DNA from: Chloroflexota bacterium
GTDB lineage: Bacteria > Chloroflexota > Anaerolineae > Caldilineales > Caldilineaceae
Direction of reading: 5' to 3'
Assembly: GCA_016199425.1 (NCBI GenBank)
Contig: JACQGT010000051.1
Location: forward strand, 1 to 10,616
Length of the DNA: 10,616 bases
The notes beneath the pieces were generated by a model. The model was not told where the DNA came from. It saw nothing but the letters and a program-made list of their open reading frames with translations, and did no database searches. Positions 1-6,737 of this stretch are shown here, piece after piece; positions within the stretch are counted from its first letter, which is position 1; each line of letters starts with the position of its first letter. A program made the position numbers and the translations under genes.

Positions 1-58
1 GGAATCGACCAGGCGATCTCCGGTTTTGCCGACTGCTGCTGGTCGATTCCCGGAATCG
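1..58. repeat. Inverted-repeat cluster at the left edge
   Basis: Bases 1-12 (GGAATCGACCAG) are perfectly inverted at 39-50 (CTGGTCGATTCC), leaving a 26-nt loop that itself holds a small CGG/CCG hairpin (21-23 with 29-31). The right arm is followed after one base by a third copy of the core: CGATTCC at 44-50 and GGAATCG at 52-58 form a second, almost loop-free palindrome. The left arm starts at the window's first base, so the element may be longer. There is no T-run, so a classical terminator is not supported. It could be the end of a mobile or repeat element, or a REP-like hairpin beyond the end of the TPR gene. Confidence 0.55.
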
Positions 59-130
59 CGTGCCCCGAAACTGAAATACACCCGTAGTATGAGCTAGCGA
101 TCGACACCTGACAGATTTTCTCCTGAATTC

Positions 131-164
131 CTTCGCGTTTCTCTGCGTCCTCCGCGACTCCGCG
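131..164. repeat. Tandem heptamer repeat, CTCCGCG type
   Basis: Four near-identical 7-mers occur at irregular 8-10 nt spacing: CTTCGCG (131-137), CTCTGCG (141-147), CTCCGCG (150-156) and CTCCGCG (158-164). On the other strand the unit reads CGCGGAG or CGCAGAG. Sequences of this style recur in intergenic DNA of many bacteria and are regularly mis-called as small ORFs. It lies just downstream of the TPR gene. No coding, promoter or terminator role is evident. Confidence 0.6.
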
Positions 165-197
165 GTGAAATTCCCCCTTTTGCAGTGGACTCTTCTT

Positions 198-1526
198 CTA
201 TTCTCTCAAAGAAGCCAGCAGGGTGTGGGCGTTCTCGGCGCGGAGGAAGGAGAAGGCGGGGTTGAGAGCGAGCGCTCTGTGCAGATGCTGACGGGCGGCG
301 ATCTCGTCGCCCAGGCTGTGAGCGATGACCCCCGCGTGGTAGTGGAGCAGCGCGTCCTGTGTACCCAGACGCAGACTCTCCGCGCTGTACCGTTGGGCTT
401 CGTCGTCTGCGCCGTTGCGGTGCAGCGCCCAGGCCAGCACATCCGCGGCGTAGATACTGGACCGGGCTGTGTAGGCCTGCCGGGCCAGTTGGAGCGCAGT
501 GGCCGGATCGCCGTAATCGGCTTCAAAGAGAGCCAACTCCATATCCACGGCCATCCCCGCGGCCTGGTTGAGCCGCTGGATCACCCGCACCAGCCCGTAC
601 TGCCCCGCGGCCTGCTCGCTTTGTCCCGTCAGGGTGTAGAGATCGCCCAGGGGAATGGCAAATTCGGGCAGAGGCAGCCGATCCACGGCCTGCGCGTAGA
701 AGCGAATGGCGCTGTCGGTGTCGCCCTGGGCCGCGGCCACCCGTCCCCGCCCGGCCAGGGCAAAGGGATAGAGTGCATTGCTTTTCAGCGCGGCCTGATA
801 ATAAACGTCTGCCTGGGCCCAATCGCCCCGGTTGAAGTGTAGATGGCCCAATTGCACAGCCGTCCAGCGCCAACTTTCCGCGCCGGGAACGGCCACGTCC
901 AGGGCCATCTGCATAGCGTCGATGGCTCCGTTTGTGTCGCCGTAGAGTTCGCGCAGATAAGAGGCCCGGCTGTACGAACCGACCCCCGGCCGCAGATCGA
1001 CCATTGCCTGGCCGGTCTCCACTGCCTCGGCATAGCGCCCCAACTCCACGTAAGCATCCACCAGCAGACCCACAGCCTCCGCCCGGTAGGGGTTGACGAC
1101 CAGCGCAGCTTCGGCCCAGGGGATGGACCCGGCGAAATCGTGGCGCGCAAGCGCAAGCATTCCCATCCCCACTAGCCCGTCGATCTGCTCCGGCTGCCGC
1201 GCCAACGCGGTCTGGAACGCGGCCTCGGCCTGCTGGTAGTGGGAGGCATCCCCATCTTCCCGGACCTGTTGCAGATGGGCCAGCCCCAGCCCGGCGTAGG
1301 CTGCGGCGTCGTCCGGGAAGGCGCGCAGCCGCTCTTGCAGACGCACAATTTCGGCGTAGGGATTGTAGTCCACGGCTGGAGCGGGCGCGGGGGATGGGGG
1401 AATTGTGCCGCTCTCTGTGGCAATCCGCACCAGCAGAACAACCACCAGCACAGCCAGCGCCCACACCAGCCGGCGCCGGCTGGCACTGCCAAAGAACGTC
1501 TTGGGATCTGCCAACGAACCGGTCAT
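198..1526 (-). CDS. Membrane-anchored tetratricopeptide repeat (TPR) protein
   Basis: This gene encodes a 442-residue protein with a short cytoplasmic N-terminus, a positively charged RRR (about 17-19), one hydrophobic segment (about 20-36) acting as signal-anchor, and then about eight or nine TPR-like helical pairs filling the rest. The TPR signs are recurring A-x-x-G-L-A and F-x-x-A-L patterns, for example in the segments containing YAGLGLAHLQQ, FQTALARQPEQ and LHRALALNPAF. TPR proteins are scaffolds, so it probably presents a protein-binding surface outside the cytoplasm. I chose the start at 1526 because AGGAGG lies 8 nt upstream (1540-1535). The frame stays open to an ATG at 1613, but that extension runs into an inverted repeat and lacks such a site. 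It is the last gene of a same-strand run behind the NicO transporter and the DUF4331 protein, which suggests a joint function. Its partner is unknown. Confidence 0.88.
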   Translation of the reverse strand: MTGSLADPKTFFGSASRRRLVWALAVLVVVLLVRIATESGTIPPSPAPAPAVDYNPYAEIVRLQERLRAFPDDAAAYAGLGLAHLQQVREDGDASHYQQAEAAFQTALARQPEQIDGLVGMGMLALARHDFAGSIPWAEAALVVNPYRAEAVGLLVDAYVELGRYAEAVETGQAMVDLRPGVGSYSRASYLRELYGDTNGAIDAMQMALDVAVPGAESWRWTAVQLGHLHFNRGDWAQADVYYQAALKSNALYPFALAGRGRVAAAQGDTDSAIRFYAQAVDRLPLPEFAIPLGDLYTLTGQSEQAAGQYGLVRVIQRLNQAAGMAVDMELALFEADYGDPATALQLARQAYTARSSIYAADVLAWALHRNGADDEAQRYSAESLRLGTQDALLHYHAGVIAHSLGDEIAARQHLHRALALNPAFSFLRAENAHTLLASLRE

Positions 1527-1534
1527 CTCCCACC

Positions 1535-1540
1535 CCTCCT
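1535..1540 (-). promoter_or_regulatory. Ribosome binding site deciding the TPR start
   Basis: A perfect AGGAGG on the minus strand lies 8 nt before the ATG at 1526. It favours that start over the in-frame ATG 87 nt further upstream, whose surroundings form an inverted repeat. Confidence 0.8.
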
Positions 1541-1601
1541 GAAAAATGCAGCGGGTGGACGACGCCAAACCCGGCCGTCGCCCACCCAACTCAAAACTCT
1601 T

Positions 1602-1683
1602 AGTAAGCGTCAAGAAACAAGTTAGGGGTTTCGTTTAGAGGTATACCCACCATAAACCCTGAAGTTAAATCTTGACGCTTACT
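1602..1683. repeat. 82-bp imperfect palindrome between DUF4331 and TPR genes
   Basis: AGTAAGCGTCAAGA (1602-1615) is perfectly inverted at 1670-1683. In the same register the pairing resumes inside, with GGGTTT (1626-1631) against AAACCC (1654-1659) and a few isolated pairs between. A separate 8-bp palindrome, GGTATACC, sits near the centre (1640-1647). The element is non-coding and AT-richer than its neighbours, and I see no target-site duplication. It could be a miniature inverted-repeat element, or an RNA hairpin that separates or processes the transcript between two operon genes. It lacks a T-run, so it is not a typical intrinsic terminator. Confidence 0.75.
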
Positions 1684-1697
1684 TATCTCCTATCTCC
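1684..1697. repeat. Two tandem TATCTCC heptamers
   Basis: TATCTCC occurs at 1684-1690 and again at 1691-1697, directly abutting the 82-bp palindrome on one side and touching the DUF4331 stop codon (1697-1699) on the other. A degenerate continuation (TACTTCTCC) lies inside the end of the gene. Confidence 0.5.
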
Positions 1698-3427
1698 TAC
1701 TTCTCCCGCCGTCGCGTCCACCAGAGGGCTGGGATCGTCACCAACAGCAGGGCCACCGGAACGCCTGCTGTCGCTGCCACACCTGCGCCCTGGATTCTGC
1801 TCATCGCGTTCTGGATCATCGGAACAAAGATGCCCAGGATCGGGTTGGTGTGCAGGTGGCTTTGGCCGGAATGGGCCTGGGCCAGGTAGGGGAAGGTAGA
1901 GCGGAAGGGCTTGTCGTTGGCGTCAATGCCGTCGGTCAACACACCGATGAGGCCGCCGGTGAAGGTGAAGCTGGGATCGCGATCGTCCAGCACTTCGTAG
2001 GCAGCCCCAGCCACCGCCAGCAGTTCGATCTCCACCACATCATCGGTCAGCCGCCGCCCATTGGGGAAGCCGCAGGCATCGCCGCCCAGGATGCCCAGGC
2101 GGTGAGGTGCCGGTGCGCAGAGGTCGCCGCTGATGGCCGTGTTGATGCGGATCATCTCCGCCGGTGTCACGCTGGCCGGCCGGTTGACGTTGAAGCCTTT
2201 GGGCAGACCCATCGGGTTGCCGTTTTTTAAGGTGATGGTGAAGGGATTTTCCAGCACCATCCCCTGCAGGAAGATGTCGAAGATGTCGCCGCGCCCGCTG
2301 CGGGGTGTGCCGGGGGTGTGATTCGTGGAGCAATCTGGGGTAGCACCATCGCCGGGCAGGGGCACGCTATAAAGACCGCAGAGCAGGTTGCCCACTTCCG
2401 GGTCTTCCACGCTCTTTTGCAGCAGACCGTAGACAGTCAGATCGACCGACGGCGGGATGCTGTTGAAGACATCCTTCAGACCCATGGGCAGCACTACTTC
2501 GTTGACCAGGGGCATACCCAGGCGGGAAACCTGCACGTAGGGGCCAGGATTGCCGGGGTTCGCGATGTCGATGGCCTGGCGGCGGGAGCCGGACCAGACG
2601 CCCACAACCGGATCGCTGTTGCGCATGACGCGGCTGATAGGCACTTCGATGACCAGCGAATGGACATTGAAGCCGGAGAGCGAATCCACAGGAATGTTGT
2701 TCTCTTTGGTGTAGCCGATGGGTGATCCCTGGCCGCGCAGGGTCAGTAGATCGAACACCTGCAAATCGACAAAGAAGGGATCGTCACTCTGTCCGGCGAA
2801 GATATCCACCATATCGCCGTTGCCGGGATCCGTGTATTTGTGGATGCCGGCCTGCTCCAGCGCATTGTAATCCGGCGTCGATTTCGTGCCGATGTGAACC
2901 GGCGGCGCAATCTGATTGCCCACCAGCACCCGGCTTGTGCCGCCGCCCGGTTGGAAACCCTCCCGGAAAGTCTCGGTGACTGTGATGTACTGGCTGCGGT
3001 TCAGGTCCGTATCGTTCAGGGCATCCACAGGTCCGACATTGTAGAGAAAGGTGTTCGGATTTTTGATGACTGTGCGGCTGGATAGGGTGTACGTGATGTC
3101 CTCTCTCGCATCGCCGTTGACATCCAAGTAGATATCGTAGAGTACCCGGTCGTCCCACTCGAAGTAGTTCGGCCCACCCTCTGGCCCCTCGAATGGTATC
3201 CAACTAGCAACCAGCGCCAGCCGGTTGGTGTCGTTGGGCGAGACGAAAACGTACGTATCTGTATTGTCGGCGAAGGGGTCTTTGGAAATCAGCGGCGCTT
3301 CCCGGTGGCTGGACGCTTTGGCATCCTGGCCCACGGCCAGCAGAACCGCAGCCAGCAGCACGACAGGAACCAGCAACAGGCCGGTCAGCGTGCCCAGGCG
3401 GCGCAGTAAGGAAGATTTGGATTGCAT
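1697..3427 (-). CDS. Secreted, C-terminally anchored DUF4331 protein
   Basis: This is a 576-residue DUF4331 protein. After a signal peptide (charged start, hydrophobic 11-32, probable cleavage near AKA at 35-37) comes the family hallmark SHREAP (40-45), followed by PLISKDPFADNTDTYVF, which opens the fold. A D-x-N-x-D-x-x-x-D stretch (102-110) resembles a calcium-binding loop. Late in the protein a GFPNGRRLTDDVVEIEL motif, also characteristic of the family, is present. Four cysteines lie in the second half. A final hydrophobic segment (about 553-571) followed by RRREK looks like a C-terminal membrane anchor. The start is well supported by AGGAG 8 nt upstream (3440-3436). The biochemical function of DUF4331 proteins is not known to me. 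It sits between a NicO metal transporter and a TPR protein, which suggests a role at the cell envelope, perhaps in metal binding or assembly. That role is inference. Confidence 0.9.
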   Translation of the reverse strand: MQSKSSLLRRLGTLTGLLLVPVVLLAAVLLAVGQDAKASSHREAPLISKDPFADNTDTYVFVSPNDTNRLALVASWIPFEGPEGGPNYFEWDDRVLYDIYLDVNGDAREDITYTLSSRTVIKNPNTFLYNVGPVDALNDTDLNRSQYITVTETFREGFQPGGGTSRVLVGNQIAPPVHIGTKSTPDYNALEQAGIHKYTDPGNGDMVDIFAGQSDDPFFVDLQVFDLLTLRGQGSPIGYTKENNIPVDSLSGFNVHSLVIEVPISRVMRNSDPVVGVWSGSRRQAIDIANPGNPGPYVQVSRLGMPLVNEVVLPMGLKDVFNSIPPSVDLTVYGLLQKSVEDPEVGNLLCGLYSVPLPGDGATPDCSTNHTPGTPRSGRGDIFDIFLQGMVLENPFTITLKNGNPMGLPKGFNVNRPASVTPAEMIRINTAISGDLCAPAPHRLGILGGDACGFPNGRRLTDDVVEIELLAVAGAAYEVLDDRDPSFTFTGGLIGVLTDGIDANDKPFRSTFPYLAQAHSGQSHLHTNPILGIFVPMIQNAMSRIQGAGVAATAGVPVALLLVTIPALWWTRRREK

Positions 3428-3495
3428 AGCTTCTTCTCCTTTGTAGAACGGGTAGAGGAAGTCGCGGTGAATGCCCCCACGACCTCCGACGATAA

Positions 3496-5025
3496 TTAGA
3501 GACCCAGCAGACCGGTTTGCAGCAGCGCCTGGGCTGTGATGCCCCCACCCGCCAGGGTGATGAAAAGCGCGCTGGCAATCGGGGCCAGGCGAAGAAAGCG
3601 CCCACTCTCTGGGACATAGCTGACGAGCTTGCCGGCGTGGACCATCAGAATGCCGATGAGAGTGAGAACGCTTGCCAAACCGAAACTGAAGACGACGATC
3701 AACAGCAGGCCAAAGGCCACCCGTTGCAGGGCAATCGCGCCCAGCATCACCACCAGCGCAGAGGGGCAGGGCAGCAGCCCGCCCGACACGCCCAGAGCCA
3801 GCAGACTGCGCCAGGTGATGGGTGCGCCGTCGCTTCCTGGCGGCAGGTGGCTGTGGGTGTGTCCGTCGTGGCTGTGAGTGGTATCGTCGTGGCTGTGCTC
3901 GTGTGAATGCTCGTGTGGGTGTTGGTGGGAGTGGTCGTGATGGGCATGGGCTGCGTCTCTGGCCGGGCGCAAGCGTTGCCAGATGAGCGAAAGGCCAATC
4001 CCCACCACCAGCAGCCCGGAGAGCACCCCCAGCCAGGGGTAGAGCCGTTCGGGCAGGATGTAGCGGGATGCAAAGAGAGTGATAAAGCCGAGAACGAATA
4101 CCCCGGCCGTGTGGGTCAGCGTCGTCGTCAACCCCAAAAAGAGCGCGTGGCGGGCTGTGCCCCTCGAGCCGACCAGATAGGCGGCCACAATCGTTTTGCC
4201 GTGGCCTGGTGCCAGGGCATGGGCCGCGCCCCAGACAAAGGCGGCCAACAGAGCCAGGAGCAGCGCACTCGGCCCGGCGATGGGCAAAGCGATGAGTTCA
4301 GCGAAGGGGTCCGCGCTGCCAGTGGCGCGGGCTGTCACAGGTATACCCGCCTGCGCAACTGCCCCGTTCCGCACCCCGGATAGCGCCGCGCCGTCTACCT
4401 GAAAGGTGGCGCTGTTCACCCTGGGCGGTGATTGGAGTAATTCCTGGGGATAGGCGCGCAACTCCTGGCTCATATCCTGGCTGGGCGCGCTGGACGAAAC
4501 CAGACTTCTGCCCTCGTCCGCCTGAATGATAACCTCCTGCCAGCCCAGTTTGCCGGGGAAGTTGTTGTCCTGGAACGCGCCGTCCCAAAGAGCGCCCCCA
4601 GGCAGCAGAGCCACATAGCGAAACTCCAGACGCAGGGTATTCAGCCCGCCCTGTCCCGGCGCAAAGGCAAAGTGGCTGTCGCTCACCCGCCAGGCAGCCT
4701 CCTCCCCGTTCAGCGTCAGCGCCAGATTCCCGGCCAGCCGTTCGGCCATCCCGCCCAGATACTCCACCTGTTCGGTGGCGTCGGCCTCGCCATCCCTGTT
4801 GCGGTCAATGGCGGCCATCTCCTGATAGGTGGGAATTTCCGCCATATCCAGCACGTAGAGTAGGCGCACCGTATCCTGGCCGATGGTCACTTTGCTGTAG
4901 CGGTTGACGGTGAAATTGCCCAGAGGGTGGGCCAGAGCGCTGGCGGCTCCGATCACCAGTAGAAAAAAAGCTACTGTGACCGCACGTGCCATGCGTAGGG
5001 TAGGCTTCGTTCGCTTCGTTGCCAT
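3496..5025 (-). CDS. NicO-family nickel/cobalt transporter with N-terminal extracytoplasmic domain
   Basis: The protein has 509 residues. A signal peptide (about 11-32) precedes an extracytoplasmic domain of about 210 residues that begins HPLGNFTVNRYS. It contains an EF-hand-like loop, DRNRDGEADATE (74-85), with Asp/Asn/Asp/Gly/Asp/Glu at the expected positions. A polytopic membrane region follows. The NicO signature AHALAPGHGKTIVAAY (268-283) carries His269 and His275, followed by a second conserved histidine in LTHTAGV (303-309). A cytoplasmic-type loop at 360-393 has 16 histidines, then SGGLLPCPSALVVML (414-428) and further helices. NicO/RcnA-family proteins export or import Ni2+ and Co2+, and histidine loops bind such ions. 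Direction and metal cannot be told from sequence. The start is supported by AAAGGA 8 nt upstream. It is the first gene of the run leading into DUF4331 (68-nt gap). Confidence 0.87.
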   Translation of the reverse strand: MATKRTKPTLRMARAVTVAFFLLVIGAASALAHPLGNFTVNRYSKVTIGQDTVRLLYVLDMAEIPTYQEMAAIDRNRDGEADATEQVEYLGGMAERLAGNLALTLNGEEAAWRVSDSHFAFAPGQGGLNTLRLEFRYVALLPGGALWDGAFQDNNFPGKLGWQEVIIQADEGRSLVSSSAPSQDMSQELRAYPQELLQSPPRVNSATFQVDGAALSGVRNGAVAQAGIPVTARATGSADPFAELIALPIAGPSALLLALLAAFVWGAAHALAPGHGKTIVAAYLVGSRGTARHALFLGLTTTLTHTAGVFVLGFITLFASRYILPERLYPWLGVLSGLLVVGIGLSLIWQRLRPARDAAHAHHDHSHQHPHEHSHEHSHDDTTHSHDGHTHSHLPPGSDGAPITWRSLLALGVSGGLLPCPSALVVMLGAIALQRVAFGLLLIVVFSFGLASVLTLIGILMVHAGKLVSYVPESGRFLRLAPIASALFITLAGGGITAQALLQTGLLGL

Positions 5026-5144
5026 TCCGGGTTTCCTTTCACACCGCTACGGGGGGAAGGGTGCTCTGTTCTTTGTTCGTTGCTGTTTTGTCTGACGCAG
5101 GCCGGATGAGTTTGGATCTATAGAATTTGAGAGAAACACAAAAG
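5026..5144 (-). promoter_or_regulatory. Leader and probable promoter region of the NicO-DUF4331-TPR run
   Basis: This is the non-coding stretch upstream of the transporter start. The best minus-strand -10 candidate is TATAGA at about 5123-5118, preceded by an AT-rich tract. No convincing -35 box at 16-18 bp is visible. I see no metal-responsive riboswitch and no clear operator palindrome. Confidence 0.3.
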
Positions 5145-5195
5145 AGCCTGGTCACGGTCACAGTGTCGTACAGACGACTGTTCGCATTCCAGGCC
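5145..5195 (-). terminator. Possible terminator of the membrane hydrolase gene
   Basis: On the minus strand GGCCTGG (5195-5189) can pair with CCAGGCT (5151-5145, one G-U), enclosing a smaller hairpin built from ACGAC and GTCGT (about 5174-5178 and 5165-5169). The stem is followed by a T-rich run, TCTTTTGTGTTTCTC. The position, 40 nt past the stop of the hydrolase gene, fits. The outer stem is short for its long loop, so strength is uncertain. The loop also contains a tandem GTGACC GTGACC, which could instead be a regulator half-site pair. Confidence 0.4.
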
Positions 5196-5236
5196 ATTCA
5201 CTGTTCAGTTTTTGTTCAAAAGTGGTTCAAGCGGTG

Positions 5237-5809
5237 TTATGCAGATTGTTGGCTGCGGCGACGCCACCAGCCGATGAGGAGATAGCCCACCAGCAGCAGG
5301 TCCAGGGCCATTTCAAAACGAGTGAAGATACGTCCGTAGTGGTTTGGGTCCCAATAGCTGACGGGACTGGCAAAGCGGGTGGAAAAGTCGAAGGGGAAAA
5401 AGAGCAGGGGGCCGTCGTTGTGGTGGGTGAGAATGTCGATCCCCGTGTGCAGGGTTGCGGCCAAAGCAAACCAGACGAGCCGGTTGCCCCACAGCGAGCC
5501 GCGGCGGTGGAAAAGCAGGCCAGCGACAAAAATCAACATAAGAATCAATGGGGCGTGAAAGAAATTGTGGGGGACAATCCAGAGCGGGTCGTTGAAAAAG
5601 AGGCGGTCATACTCTGCCATTGCCGGGCCGGACATCAGCCCGTCCTGGGCCGCCGCAGAAAAGACGCCAAAGATGGCGCTCAATACAAACAGTGGCACAT
5701 CGGGCAGGAACGAGCCGAGCAGAAAGGCGGTGATGTGTACGTCCATCCCCCGCTTTTGCAGCGGGATGCACAACGCGGCGGTCATCAAAAAGTGGGATTG
5801 GGTCTGCAT
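5237..5809 (-). CDS. Putative membrane-bound metal-dependent hydrolase (DUF457/YdjM-like)
   Basis: This 190-residue multi-pass membrane protein carries the spaced His/Asp pattern of small integral-membrane hydrolase-like proteins. It has His6 in the opening QSHFLMT, Asp37 in GSFLPDVP (32-39), His81 and His85 in PHNFFHAP (80-87), and the block LHTGIDILTHHNDGP (120-134) with His121, Asp125, His129/130 and Asp132. These residues could build a metal site at the membrane surface. About four hydrophobic segments are visible (28-52, 86-100, 111-121, 168-181), and the tail WWRRRSQQSA is basic. The assignment rests on this motif layout, not on a confident family match. Catalysis and substrate are unknown, and a conserved hypothetical label would be equally fair. 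It is divergent from the TspO-like gene across a 109-bp gap. The ATG at 5809 lacks a strong ribosome site. Confidence 0.65.
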   Translation of the reverse strand: MQTQSHFLMTAALCIPLQKRGMDVHITAFLLGSFLPDVPLFVLSAIFGVFSAAAQDGLMSGPAMAEYDRLFFNDPLWIVPHNFFHAPLILMLIFVAGLLFHRRGSLWGNRLVWFALAATLHTGIDILTHHNDGPLLFFPFDFSTRFASPVSYWDPNHYGRIFTRFEMALDLLLVGYLLIGWWRRRSQQSA

Positions 5810-5918
5810 CGTTCATTACCGTTCTTTACAAGCTGAATACATTGTGTTAAAATTGAACAAAATATAGACAATCATGCACAAATTCTCTGTTTTTCTACAT
5901 CGACAAAGGAGCTCGCAC
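5810..5918. promoter_or_regulatory. Divergent promoter region, hydrolase / TspO-like
   Basis: A 109-bp AT-rich gap separates two divergent starts. On the plus strand TATAGA (5863-5868) is a plausible -10 for the TspO-like gene, with a weak TTGTGT (5842-5847) at a short 15-bp spacing. The minus strand offers TTTTGT then TATTCA at 17-bp spacing for the hydrolase. Both are weak by sequence alone. The AT-richness against a GC-rich background is the stronger evidence. Confidence 0.35.
5907..5911 (+). promoter_or_regulatory. Ribosome binding site deciding the TspO-like start
   Basis: AGGAG lies 7 nt before the ATG at 5919. The longer frame starting at 5874 would place this site inside the coding region and has nothing comparable upstream, so the shorter protein is preferred. 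Confidence 0.75.
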
Positions 5919-6695
5919 ATGAACCGCGACATTCTACGCCAGTTTTTCGTCATCGTCACCTTCGCCCTCACGATTGTGACGAACGGCATGGCAACTTCCT
6001 TGCCCCTCAACGGGATGGACACCGGGGCCATCTCCGATATGTTCCCCAACTTCTTCACCCCGGCGGGCTACGTCTTCGCCATTTGGGGGGTGATTTATCT
6101 GGGGCTGGCTGCCTTTACCGTCTATCACTCTCTGCCCGGGCAACGGGCCAACCCCCGCCTGCGGCGGATCGGTTGGTTGTTCATTTTTTCCAATCTATGC
6201 AACAGCGCCTGGATTTTTGCCTGGCATTACCTGCTCTTCCCTCTCAGTTTTGTACTGATGCTGGGCATTCTGGGCACACTTTTGGCGATCTTCGTGCGCT
6301 TGGGAAGCAGACCGGTTTCCGCTGTGGAGCGCTGGAGCGTCCACGTGCCCTTTAGTATCTACGTGGGTTGGATCAGTGTGGCGACGATTGCTAACACGAC
6401 GGTTCTGCTCCAGTATTGGGGCTTTGCGGGCGGTCCCCTGCCAGAACCGGTCTGGTCGGCTCTGCTGATGCTGATCGGCACGGGGATCGCTGCCTATATC
6501 ATCCACACCCGGCGCGATGTAGCCTACGGCGCGGTCTTTGTCTGGGCATTTATCGGCATTGCCGTGAAATACAGCGCAACACCGGTGGTGGCCTACACAG
6601 CAGGTCTATTGGCCGGGCTGATTCTGGTGCTCGTCATACGTACCCTCCTGCGTAGCGGTCCACCCACACCCCATCTGCAGAGCAACCTGACCTAG
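5919..6695 (+). CDS. TspO/MBR-related tryptophan-rich membrane protein
   Basis: This is a 258-residue, almost entirely hydrophobic protein with about seven to eight predicted membrane helices, longer than the roughly 160-residue, five-helix classical TspO. The TspO-like core is recognisable from FTPAGYVFAIWGVIYLGL (46-63), followed by SNLCNSAWIFAWHYLLFPLS (81-100) and the WISVATIANTT region (141-151). Tryptophans mark the helix ends, as in the family. TspO proteins bind tetrapyrroles and related ligands and are linked to stress and light or oxygen responses. Long bacterial homologues are usually annotated as tryptophan-rich sensory protein, without a proven role. AGGAG 7 nt before this ATG fixes the start. 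It is expressed away from the divergent hydrolase and is followed by a strong hairpin, so it is probably monocistronic. The ligand is unknown. Confidence 0.8.
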   Translation: MNRDILRQFFVIVTFALTIVTNGMATSLPLNGMDTGAISDMFPNFFTPAGYVFAIWGVIYLGLAAFTVYHSLPGQRANPRLRRIGWLFIFSNLCNSAWIFAWHYLLFPLSFVLMLGILGTLLAIFVRLGSRPVSAVERWSVHVPFSIYVGWISVATIANTTVLLQYWGFAGGPLPEPVWSALLMLIGTGIAAYIIHTRRDVAYGAVFVWAFIGIAVKYSATPVVAYTAGLLAGLILVLVIRTLLRSGPPTPHLQSNLT

Positions 6696-6737
6696 TGTCG
6701 TATCATTTGACAGGAATATCTGGTGTCTTCTCAACAA

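Noticed and set aside
1..87. Open frame from the left edge to a stop at 85-87 as the tail of a gene
   Set aside because: It is only 28 codons, overlaps an inverted repeat, and matches no recognisable protein end.
523..1533. 336-codon minus-strand frame overlapping the TPR gene
   Set aside because: It is an Arg/Gly/Ala-rich shadow with no domain. The TPR frame has a perfect ribosome site, a membrane anchor and repeat periodicity.
1527..1613. N-terminal extension of the TPR protein to an ATG at 1613
   Set aside because: It lacks a ribosome site, overlaps the terminal inverted repeat, and would place about 46 residues ahead of the signal-anchor.
3428..3495. Promoter or terminator between the NicO and DUF4331 genes
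   Set aside because: The 68-nt gap shows only the DUF4331 ribosome site. There is no hairpin, T-run or convincing promoter boxes.
3846..3950. Repetitive GTG/CAC-rich DNA that might suggest a CRISPR or minisatellite
   Set aside because: It is the coding sequence for the histidine-rich loop of the NicO transporter and stays in frame.
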